From an uncultured Bacillota bacterium (GTDB taxonomy: Bacteria > Bacillota > Clostridia > UBA1381): a stretch of 5,174 nt of DNA. Below are positions 1-5,158 of this stretch, one piece after another. The DNA lies in assembly GCA_949297205.1 (NCBI GenBank), contig CASFSH010000063.1, positions 1-5,174 of the forward strand. Direction: 5' to 3'. The notes under the pieces are model-generated. The model was not told the origin of the DNA. It saw only the letters and a program-made list of their open reading frames with translations, and searched no databases. The translations under genes and the position numbers were made by a program. How positions within the stretch are numbered: position 1 is the first letter of the stretch; each line of letters starts with the position of its first letter.

Positions 1-5
1 TGGAT

Positions 6-89
6 TTAAGTCTTAGCCGATAATAATTTTATGCTGTATATAAAAGCGGTTAAGATGGTGAGATTGGCGATTTTATTCAGGCTTTTCAT
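6..89 (-). CDS. possible 27-residue small membrane peptide (weak)
   Basis: A short ORF starts at ATG 89 and stops at TAA 8-6. I do not recognise the product. It begins MKSLNKIANL, then has a hydrophobic stretch of about 14 residues that could span a membrane, and ends in a lysine-containing tail. The only nearby Shine-Dalgarno-like bases are GGAC about 5 nt upstream; a better AAAGGA (111-116) is about 21 nt away, too far. The frame stays open without another ATG back to about base 186, so this could instead be the decayed end of a longer gene. It lies downstream of the ThrE-like gene on the same strand, and an extended -10 candidate sits upstream at 157-165. The short length and weak RBS keep confidence low. 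Confidence 0.2.
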   Translation of the reverse strand: MKSLNKIANLTILTAFIYSIKLLSAKT

Positions 90-156
90 TTCTGTCCGAA
101 ATATATCTTTTCCTTTAATAACCTGTAATATCCGAAACAAAGTATTAATCGGACTT

Positions 157-165
157 ATTATAACA
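157..165 (-). promoter_or_regulatory. candidate extended -10 promoter
   Basis: Read on the minus strand the bases are TGTTATAAT: a perfect TATAAT (162-157) preceded by the TGn extension. No good -35 hexamer is found 16-18 bp upstream. The predicted start, near 150, falls inside an inverted repeat: GTCCGA at 94-99 and TCGGAC at 149-154 on the plus strand. It could drive the small ORF 6-89 or a gene beyond the left edge. In DNA this AT-rich a chance match is quite possible. Confidence 0.3.
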
Positions 166-196
166 CAATATTTTATATTTTGATAGTATTTTTATG

Positions 197-212
197 AATT
201 TTTTAAAAAATT
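197..212. repeat. perfect AT-only palindrome after the ThrE-like gene
   Basis: The 16 bases AATTTTTTAAAAAATT form a perfect palindrome just beyond the stop codon of the 219-971 gene. It could fold into a weak A/T hairpin and might slow or end transcription of the spoIIE unit. It has no GC core, so it is not a convincing intrinsic terminator. Confidence 0.3.
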
Positions 213-218
213 GTAATA

Positions 219-971
219 TTAATAAGAAAAAGCAAGTGCCAGCGCAAATCCCACAGCAATTGCAAACCCGGAAAGCGCGGCCTCGGACAAACGCAGCAAT
301 CCTGCTATTGTATCACCGTTAAACAAATCTCTTACAGCACCCGCAAGCATAAGCCCCGGAATTATCAATATAATATCTCCCATAATAACCACCTCGGTAT
401 TTATATCTGCTCCGCACCTGCGAATAAGCACGGCAATAACACCTGTCAAAGCCGTACTTATAATCAGTGTAAAAATTCTGTTTATCTTCAGGTTTCTCAG
501 ATAGTTCAATGTAAAGATTAAGAAAATTCCAAGTATTCCCGATACTGTCATATCAATCGGTGTTCCTCCCGATATACAGGAAAATGAAGCCGCAGACAAA
601 AAATAAAATAAATTTTTTATATATATATTATATATACGAATATTGTCTATTTCTTCCGTTTTTTTCTCAATATATTCTATGTCTGGGGTATTTTCGCAAA
701 TATATCTTGATAAAGAATTTAGCTGACGAAGCTTCTCCATGTCATTCTGCTGTTCCCCCACTCGTCTCGCCAAATTGTATATTTTCCCTGTTTTTTCTGC
801 ACATATAACGATAACAGGCATTACGGCAAACACATTTATATTTGTAAAACCGTAAGCACTAAGAATCCGCGTTAACGAATCCTCAACACGATACACCTCA
901 GCACCTGAAATAATCATGCGTTCACCTATTGTCATTATACATTCCATAAGTTTGTCCGTATCTATAGTCAT
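219..971 (-). CDS. threonine/serine exporter (ThrE) family, large YjjP-type subunit
   Basis: This is the N-terminal half of the ThrE transporter family (DUF1212, YjjP-like), 250 residues against about 256 for E. coli YjjP. A soluble cytoplasmic domain (about residues 1-115) carries the family signature GERMIISGAEVYRVEDS near residues 17-33. About five membrane segments follow, with the conserved MGDIILIIPG, AVRDLFNGD and AGLLRLSEA motifs at residues 198-232. Family members export threonine/serine, or succinate in the case of E. coli YjjPB, and work with a small YjjB-type partner; the likely partner is at 4398-4832. Two starts abut: GTG 974 and ATG 971. I prefer ATG because GGAG (976-979) is 4 nt from it but only 1 nt from GTG. 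The ATG lies 13 nt after the spoIIE stop, suggesting co-transcription and translational coupling. The substrate cannot be read from the sequence. Confidence 0.88.
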   Translation of the reverse strand: MTIDTDKLMECIMTIGERMIISGAEVYRVEDSLTRILSAYGFTNINVFAVMPVIVICAEKTGKIYNLARRVGEQQNDMEKLRQLNSLSRYICENTPDIEYIEKKTEEIDNIRIYNIYIKNLFYFLSAASFSCISGGTPIDMTVSGILGIFLIFTLNYLRNLKINRIFTLIISTALTGVIAVLIRRCGADINTEVVIMGDIILIIPGLMLAGAVRDLFNGDTIAGLLRLSEAALSGFAIAVGFALALAFSY

Positions 972-984
972 CACTCTCCGAAAA

Positions 985-3324
985 TTATACCGCCTCTGTT
1001 AATTCTTCGTCCTTTTCTTCAATTTTATGCAATCTTATTACTGCCGCAGTCATATCATCGGGAGTCCTCGGATATACCTTTTTCTGCGCACTGTTTATAA
1101 GAGTATTTACCATTTCCTCATCTGTCAATCCATCAAGCTTTATCAGACGCTTTATCCACTCTCCTCTCATCATTCCGTATCCTACCTCACTTATGCCGTC
1201 CGAAACCATAACCACAAAATCATTGTCTGACAAGGTTCTTGATATTTTATCGGTTGATATTTCCTCAAGTATTCCGGCAGGCAGTCCTTTTGCGCTTATA
1301 ACATCGCACTCATCCCCTATTTTCAGGAAACTTTGCGCTCCTCCTATTTTAACAAATTCCGCCACTCCCGAACGTAAATCTATTTCACATAAATCTATTG
1401 TAGAAAATCCCTCTCTGTCCATTTTTAATGCAAGGGTTGAATTTATCAGCGACAATGCTGTTTGTTTGGAAAATCCCGCTTTTAAAAATCCTCCCAGTAA
1501 TTCACAGGTCATTCTGCTCTCTCTTGAGGCGTCGGTACCGCTTCCCATACCGTCACACAATATAACATAATATTTGTTTTTATCCGTTTCAAAATGAATA
1601 AGAGTATCTCCAGACACAGGCTCATCATCCTTCTTCTTCTGTGCAGACGTAACTTCGACCCTATAGGAATTATCAACAACAAGTTTTATTATGGCATCAT
1701 TTTTACAGTAAACACGCCTTAACTTCATATTCAGCACTTCACTGCATATACCCGATATAATATCTGTTTCCGAATCTATTGTTGGCGTAAAGAATATTTC
1801 GTAATACCCGTCTCCGTTTTTTATAACATTAATGTCCTTAAGATAAATTCCTTCCTTCGAACATTCAAATATTATAACTTTCTCTTTTTGTTCATCAAAA
1901 AAGAAATTGCCCTCTATTTCCTCTGACAGTTCACTGATTATTTTTGAGATTTCACTGTACTGATTCGACACAAGATGTCTTTCCCCGGTTTGTTCTCCCT
2001 TTCTAAGGGAGTTAATTTTGCTCATTTCATATACATGGTTAAACTCATTTAAAAATAATTCCGGCTGAATACAGCGCTGTGTAAAGACAATGGGTGCGTT
2101 ATGTATGTCACAGTTTCCCGTCGTTTCTGTTGTTTCCAGAATGGAAAACATATATTTATATGTATCATTAAAATTTTTCTGCCAGCAGTCACTGCACCGG
2201 TTGCAGTCAACACATATTCTGTCGCATACCTCGTCAAATATTGCTGCCGGAGAAGCTTCATTCACGGCACTCTTCTGAAAGGTATTTTTAAACTGTCTTG
2301 CATATTCGGAAAAAGTATTTGAAAAACAGTTAAGTTCCTCGGTTATGTATTCTTTTATTCTGAAATCTCTTCTCGGCATTTCCGGCCGAAAAGCATTTGA
2401 CAAAAATACGCCTGTTTTCTGGTGAAATTTCAGAGGAATAAAAGCAAAAAATGCCGACGTTATTAATATATCAATTAAATTTATTGAAAGGCTGTTAATG
2501 TCACCCAGCATTAAAACCGATACTGTTATACCGGTAAGAAAACCAATTGCCGCACCTATTTGTCCGAAATATTTTAACAGTCCCGCAAAAACAGAGCTTA
2601 TTGCATAGACTCCCGCTACCGTTAATGCTTCATGAGTATTGATTGAATTGATAAATCCGCAGACCAGGGCAAATGTTGCGGAAACAGGTATTGATGAATA
2701 CATTACCATACACAGCACAAGATATATTCCTATTATTGATTTTATACTTATGGAAAAGGGAAGTATAACTCCGGTGAGTCCCCACATCGCTACTGCAAGA
2801 ACTATAACCAATGATACAGCATTTTCCTTACTGACAGGCTGATTTTTTTCATTTTGTCTGAACAAATCATTTATATTCGCAAAAACCGGATAGCATACGG
2901 CACAAATTACTGTTTCGGCTGCTAAAAGCAACAAATTATATGTCACGTTTGCCGAAGATACCGCACCGTATAATCCACACAAAAACACCGCGCCTGCACA
3001 AGTTGCCGCACTTATTATAACTGTTCTTTTCTTCTGCGGCACAATCAGCTTATATATCCAGATTATAAGTGCTGCAGCAGTATATTTCATAACCGGCGCA
3101 CCGCCCCACAATGCTCCTATAATAATTGCGGGAATTGTCAGATATGTAATTTCATTTGTGCATACCGCACCGAAAAAAACACATCCGAAAGGAAACCCTC
3201 CCAGTACGGCTGCCCTTTGACATATCATAAGAACAACGGTTTTTAAAATATCTTTTTTATCCGGCGGCTTTATAATTCCTTTTAAATTAATTTTTTTCTC
3301 TCTTAACATTGCAATCTGATTCAT
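985..3324 (-). CDS. spoIIE: stage II sporulation protein E, sigma-F-activating PP2C phosphatase
   Basis: SpoIIE dephosphorylates the anti-anti-sigma factor SpoIIAA, freeing sigma-F in the forespore, and localises to the polar division septum through FtsZ. The protein has 779 residues (827 in B. subtilis). Residues about 28-300 are hydrophobic and fit the family's roughly ten membrane segments. Residues about 320-560 form the central regulatory region, including a cysteine cluster at 367-380 ending in CW. Residues about 565-766 are the PP2C-type domain: SGDT 571-574, DGMGSG 591-596 (metal-binding Asp591), GLPAGIL 680-686, VSDGISE 707-713 and PDDMTAA 755-761, whose aspartates complete the metal site. 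All expected catalytic motifs are present and no break is seen. The start ATG at 3324 has an ideal TAAGGAGG 6 nt upstream. The ThrE-like gene follows after 13 nt. Transcription is probably Spo0A-dependent, from the 21-bp-spaced promoter at 3366-3398. Confidence 0.97.
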   Translation of the reverse strand: MNQIAMLREKKINLKGIIKPPDKKDILKTVVLMICQRAAVLGGFPFGCVFFGAVCTNEITYLTIPAIIIGALWGGAPVMKYTAAALIIWIYKLIVPQKKRTVIISAATCAGAVFLCGLYGAVSSANVTYNLLLLAAETVICAVCYPVFANINDLFRQNEKNQPVSKENAVSLVIVLAVAMWGLTGVILPFSISIKSIIGIYLVLCMVMYSSIPVSATFALVCGFINSINTHEALTVAGVYAISSVFAGLLKYFGQIGAAIGFLTGITVSVLMLGDINSLSINLIDILITSAFFAFIPLKFHQKTGVFLSNAFRPEMPRRDFRIKEYITEELNCFSNTFSEYARQFKNTFQKSAVNEASPAAIFDEVCDRICVDCNRCSDCWQKNFNDTYKYMFSILETTETTGNCDIHNAPIVFTQRCIQPELFLNEFNHVYEMSKINSLRKGEQTGERHLVSNQYSEISKIISELSEEIEGNFFFDEQKEKVIIFECSKEGIYLKDINVIKNGDGYYEIFFTPTIDSETDIISGICSEVLNMKLRRVYCKNDAIIKLVVDNSYRVEVTSAQKKKDDEPVSGDTLIHFETDKNKYYVILCDGMGSGTDASRESRMTCELLGGFLKAGFSKQTALSLINSTLALKMDREGFSTIDLCEIDLRSGVAEFVKIGGAQSFLKIGDECDVISAKGLPAGILEEISTDKISRTLSDNDFVVMVSDGISEVGYGMMRGEWIKRLIKLDGLTDEEMVNTLINSAQKKVYPRTPDDMTAAVIRLHKIEEKDEELTEAV

Positions 3325-3330
3325 AAATAT

Positions 3331-3338
3331 CCTCCTTA
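3331..3338 (-). promoter_or_regulatory. strong ribosome binding site of spoIIE
   Basis: The minus strand reads TAAGGAGG, a near-perfect anti-16S match, 6 nt before ATG 3324. This fixes the spoIIE start over the later in-frame Met6. Confidence 0.9.
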
Positions 3339-3365
3339 GTAAATATAATTTAGTTGGTGAGGATT

Positions 3366-3398
3366 ATTATAACACCTGTATCTTTAAAAATATGTCAA
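3366..3398 (-). promoter_or_regulatory. spoIIE promoter with 21-bp spacer (Spo0A-activated type)
   Basis: On the minus strand a perfect TTGACA (3398-3393) and a perfect TATAAT (3371-3366) are separated by 21 bp (3392-3372). This is too long for unaided sigma-A polymerase, whose preferred spacing is about 17 bp. It matches the long spacing known for the B. subtilis spoIIE and spoIIG promoters, which Spo0A~P activates. The predicted start is near 3359, giving a leader of about 35 nt. That the same control applies here is inference from the layout. Confidence 0.75.
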
Positions 3399-3412
3399 TT
3401 CTCATTGTCAAA
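3393..3412 (+). promoter_or_regulatory. two candidate Spo0A boxes overlapping and upstream of the spoIIE -35
   Basis: Read on the plus strand, TGTCAAT (3393-3399) and TGTCAAA (3406-3412) match the 0A box consensus TGTCGAA at 5 and 6 of 7 positions. Both lie opposite to the direction of spoIIE transcription, and one covers the -35 hexamer, as expected where Spo0A~P activates. Their 13-bp period is longer than the roughly 10 bp common for tandem boxes, which lowers confidence. A weaker GTCGATT-like site occurs on the minus strand at about 3424-3430. Confidence 0.45.
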
Positions 3413-3478
3413 ATCTGAAATAAAATCGACGTAAGATTTTTTTATTTTCCGTCACATGACATTTTCATATTTTTTAGC

Positions 3479-3507
3479 TTGTCTTTATATAAAAAATCTG
3501 ATATAAT
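3479..3507 (+). promoter_or_regulatory. sigma-A promoter of the metallophosphoesterase gene
   Basis: TTGTCT (3479-3484) and a perfect TATAAT (3502-3507) are separated by 17 bp, with the extended -10 element TGA directly before the TATAAT. The predicted start is near 3514, giving a leader of about 50 nt. It points away from the spoIIE promoter, so the two genes are divergently transcribed. Confidence 0.75.
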
Positions 3508-3563
3508 GCAAGTATAAAATATGCGAAATATAAAAATCCATATCGAAAGGATTGGTACGATAA

Positions 3564-4028
3564 ATGAGAATACTTGTTTTTTCTGATACACATTGCTGCA
3601 TAGAACCATGTATAAAGACAATTAACAACATAATAGGTGTGGATATGATAATTCATGCAGGCGACCATGATTCGGACGCAAAAAAACTTGAAAAGCTTTT
3701 TCCCACTATTCCGATAAAATATGTCAGAGGCAATTGCGATTTTTCATCTTCTCCCTCCGGGTTGACTGTAGACATTGAAAACAAGAAAATTTTTGTGACT
3801 CACGGGCATTTATATAACGTTAAAACCGAATACAACTATTCTACCTTAAAAGAAAAGGGACTAACCATGGGTGCGGATCTTGTTATATTCGGCCACACAC
3901 ACATTCCATACTGCGAAAATAACGGCAAAATTATACTTCTTAACCCCGGAAGCGTCAAAATGTCCCAAACTTTTGGGGTAATTGAAATCGAAAACGGTAA
4001 AATAAAGGCTGCTGTATGCGATTGTTAG
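3564..4028 (+). CDS. YfcE/MJ0936-family metallophosphoesterase
   Basis: A small calcineurin-like phosphodiesterase of 154 residues; relatives are about 165-185. All metal-site motifs of the fold are present in order: DTH (Asp8, His10), GDHD (Asp34), GNCD (Asn57), THGH (His80) and GHTH (His111, His113), followed by NPGS at 127-130. It is soluble, with no signal peptide or membrane segment. YfcE and MJ0936 hydrolyse phosphodiesters in vitro with Mn or Ni; the natural substrate is generally unknown, and nothing here identifies one. The N-terminus MRILVFSDTH is where family members start, supporting ATG 3564, although the GAAAGGA (3545-3551) lies a rather long 12 nt away. In many Clostridia this gene sits beside the dITP/XTP pyrophosphatase rdgB; here it stands alone between spoIIE and a small RNA candidate. 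Confidence 0.93.
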   Translation: MRILVFSDTHCCIEPCIKTINNIIGVDMIIHAGDHDSDAKKLEKLFPTIPIKYVRGNCDFSSSPSGLTVDIENKKIFVTHGHLYNVKTEYNYSTLKEKGLTMGADLVIFGHTHIPYCENNGKIILLNPGSVKMSQTFGVIEIENGKIKAAVCDC

Positions 4029-4251
4029 TTTTTTTTGTTTTTAAATGTAATTTTTTACGGAAAAAAATAGGCGTTTTTGTCTACAAATCATTTCTTCAAA
4101 AAAAGTTGCCAGTTTTGTATCAAATCTGACGTTTTTTGATAATATTGTGACATTTCGGGCTTAAATACCGATATACCAATTATTTTTGTCACATATATTA
4201 CTATTTGTAACGTTTTCGTAACACGAATGATAAATTATTTATTGTAAATAC
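4029..4251. other. AT-rich gap after the phosphoesterase gene, no gene seen
   Basis: No ORF of convincing length is present on either strand. T-runs directly after the stop codon (from 4029) and an A/T-only hairpin (4050-4068) may end the phosphoesterase transcript, but no GC-rich terminator stem precedes them. Other structure is a 7-bp inverted repeat, TGTGACA at 4146-4152 and TGTCACA at 4187-4193, enclosing a smaller TCGG/CCGA pair (4155-4171), and a 7-bp TATCAAA/TTTGATA repeat at 4118-4141. None can be assigned a role. Confidence 0.5.
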
Positions 4252-4280
4252 TTGCCAAATCGTTATATTACAAGTATAAT
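4252..4280 (+). promoter_or_regulatory. near-consensus sigma-A promoter in a gene-free gap
   Basis: TTGCCA (4252-4257, 5 of 6 matches to TTGACA) and a perfect TATAAT (4275-4280) are separated by exactly 17 bp. It points to the right, where the next plus-strand feature is the hairpin terminator at 4367-4407 and the next gene is on the opposite strand. The predicted start is near 4285-4287. Confidence 0.7.
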
Positions 4281-4286
4281 AAATGG

Positions 4287-4412
4287 GTAAGGCTTTTGAT
4301 TCATACGAATGCGGGGAAATTTTATGAGAATAAAAATTTCATTCATAATCTGTATTCCTGAAAATCAATAAAATGGCTGTTCCCTACCCGGGAACGGCTA
4401 TTTTATTTTGTG
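4287..4412 (+). ncRNA. candidate small RNA of about 125 nt
   Basis: A strong promoter and a strong intrinsic terminator bracket about 125 nt with no real gene, a typical small-RNA layout. The predicted RNA begins near GGGTAAGG. A middle stem can form between GAAATTTT (4316-4323) and AAAATTTC (4333-4340), extended by GAAT (4307-4310) with ATTC (4341-4344) across a one-sided GCGGG bulge. The 5' GGGTA (4285-4289) is complementary to the terminator loop TACCC (4385-4389), so a loop contact is conceivable. A 15-codon ORF (ATG 4324 to TAA 4371) follows GGGGA by 6 nt; its start codon lies in the middle loop. It may be chance, but a leader peptide is an alternative. I recognise no known RNA family. 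The RNA points toward the 3' end of the YjjB-type gene, so read-through would be antisense to it. Confidence 0.45.
4367..4407 (+). terminator. strong intrinsic terminator, usable in both directions
   Basis: Arms 4367-4384 and 4390-4407 form an 18-bp stem around a TACCC loop, with a GC-rich upper half (GTTCCC/GGGAAC) and an A/T base that supplies the U-tract. In plus-strand RNA the two imperfect positions (4375/4399 and 4378/4396) are G-U pairs; in minus-strand RNA they become A-C mismatches. The hairpin is therefore slightly better for the rightward transcript, though it probably also ends the leftward YjjB-type transcript, whose TAG stop (4400-4398) lies inside the stem. Confidence 0.85.
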
Positions 4413-4832
4413 ATTTTTTATATAGAAAAATAATTTACTTACACTTGACATTGCTACTATCCCCAAAGATATTGTCAACGAAAGAATCAAGGTATACATA
4501 CCCTGACGTATAAATTCGACACTATCCCTTTCAATTAAATATAGAACAGTATAAAACAAGCTTCTTCCCGGTAAGACAGGCACAATAGCAGAATACAGGA
4601 ACACTGTTACAGGAGTTTTTACCCGTCTTGCGATTATTTCTGCATACAGTGTAACTACTGCCGCTGTTACAAATGCACACATTCCGTCGTCAATATTCAT
4701 ATTTTCAAGAACAACAAATGTTATATGAGAAATCAGTCCTCCCATTCCGCACAATAACAGCTGCTTGGGATGAACACCGGCACTTCCGGCAACACATAAT
4801 GTTCCGATAAAAATAAATATTACTGTTTTCAT
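4398..4832 (-). CDS. threonine/serine exporter family, small YjjB-type subunit
   Basis: This is the C-terminal half of the ThrE transporter family (ThrE_2/DUF3815, YjjB-like), 144 residues against about 157 for E. coli YjjB. It is almost wholly hydrophobic with four to five likely membrane segments. The family signature is clear: AEIIARR (64-70), a conserved Pro74, then AIVPVLPG (82-89), the usual P-x-x-P-G turn of the family. It should form one carrier with a YjjP-type partner; the only candidate in the window is at 219-971, about 3.4 kb away on the same strand. Start ATG 4832 follows GGGAG (4838-4842) by 5 nt. No clear promoter was found upstream: the leader would include the hairpin island at 4887-4970. 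Export of threonine/serine or of dicarboxylates are both possible. Confidence 0.85.
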   Translation of the reverse strand: MKTVIFIFIGTLCVAGSAGVHPKQLLLCGMGGLISHITFVVLENMNIDDGMCAFVTAAVVTLYAEIIARRVKTPVTVFLYSAIVPVLPGRSLFYTVLYLIERDSVEFIRQGMYTLILSLTISLGIVAMSSVSKLFFYIKNHKIK

Positions 4833-4886
4833 TTTATCTCCCGATTTTCAATAAGGGCTTATCCCGTCATTCAACGAGGACAAGTG

Positions 4887-4970
4887 CACTGTATAGCAGT
4901 GTCGCAATCAGCAGGAGATTGCACTCCCGCTGATTGCGAATATGTAACCCACCGCCTAAAGAGGCGGGGG
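4887..4970. repeat. GC-rich island of three hairpins, possible IS200/IS605-type end or structured leader
   Basis: Three stems follow each other: CACTG/CAGTG (4887-4891, 4897-4901); a perfect 10-bp CGCAATCAGC/GCTGATTGCG (4903-4912, 4929-4938) continued by four inner pairs after one A-C mismatch; and CCGCCT/AGGCGG (4952-4957, 4962-4967) with an AAAG loop, extended by CCC/GGG around a bulged A4951. By hand count 4861-4980 is about 53% GC while 4981-5040 is 20%. Stems with a single bulged base resemble the subterminal palindromes recognised by IS200/IS605 HUH transposases, and small non-coding derivatives of such elements are common in Firmicutes. No transposase or TnpB coding remnant is visible. 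The island lies between the YjjB-type gene and its upstream neighbour, so it may instead be a structured 5' leader of that gene. Origin is inference. Confidence 0.45.
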
Positions 4971-4998
4971 ACATCTTGCCCACAGCTATAACTAATCA

Positions 4999-5020
4999 AA
5001 AATATTCTCCTGAATATTTT
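4999..5020. repeat. perfect 9-bp inverted repeat
   Basis: AAAATATTC and GAATATTTT flank a TCCT loop. It lies beside the GC-rich island and about 70 bp upstream of the promoter at 5093. It could be an operator or a weak hairpin; a role cannot be assigned, and AT-rich repeats arise easily by chance. Confidence 0.35.
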
Positions 5021-5092
5021 ACATAATTTACATAAAAAAAATACATATTATTATAAATTTATTTTAAAATATATATTATTTGTAATATTTAC

Positions 5093-5121
5093 TTGAAAAT
5101 TGTAATTTTTTATGATATAAA
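5093..5121 (+). promoter_or_regulatory. strong extended -10 promoter for the right-edge gene
   Basis: TTGAAA (5093-5098) and TATAAA (5116-5121) are separated by 17 bp, with TGA immediately before the -10 as an extended element. The predicted start is near 5128, about 30 nt before the start codon of the gene entering at the right edge. Confidence 0.75.
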
Positions 5122-5158
5122 TATAAGTGAGAGATTTTATATTTTGAGGAGGATAATG

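Noticed and set aside
612..640. Run of alternating TA bases inside the YjjP-type gene
   Set aside because: It encodes the Ile/Tyr/Asn-rich junction between the soluble domain and the first membrane segment; the AT bias of the genome explains it.
560..808. Plus-strand ORF of 82 codons inside the YjjP-type gene
   Set aside because: It lies antisense to a gene with clear family motifs, has no ribosome site, and its translation looks like no domain.
1193..1570. Plus-strand ORF of 125 codons antisense to the SpoIIE phosphatase domain
   Set aside because: The opposite strand encodes all PP2C motifs without a break; the antisense frame is a shadow, as are those at 1027-1230, 2049-2322 and 2639-2842.
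3451..3460. Short palindrome-like GTCACATGAC between the divergent promoters
   Set aside because: Only four paired bases per arm around a non-pairing CA; too short to call an operator.
3474..3668. Minus-strand ORF of 64 codons across the phosphoesterase start
   Set aside because: It overlaps the promoter and the conserved N-terminus of the real gene, and has no ribosome binding site or recognisable product.
4029..4068. Intrinsic terminator directly after the phosphoesterase gene
   Set aside because: T-runs are present but the only stem (4050-4068) is A/T-only and lies after the first T-run; not strong enough to list as a terminator.
4858..4985. Known riboswitch or T-box upstream of the YjjB-type gene
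   Set aside because: I searched by eye for the T-box TGGNACCGCG motif and for familiar riboswitch cores on the minus strand and found none.
4858..4985. CRISPR repeats
   Set aside because: The stems are different from each other and there are no evenly spaced direct repeats.
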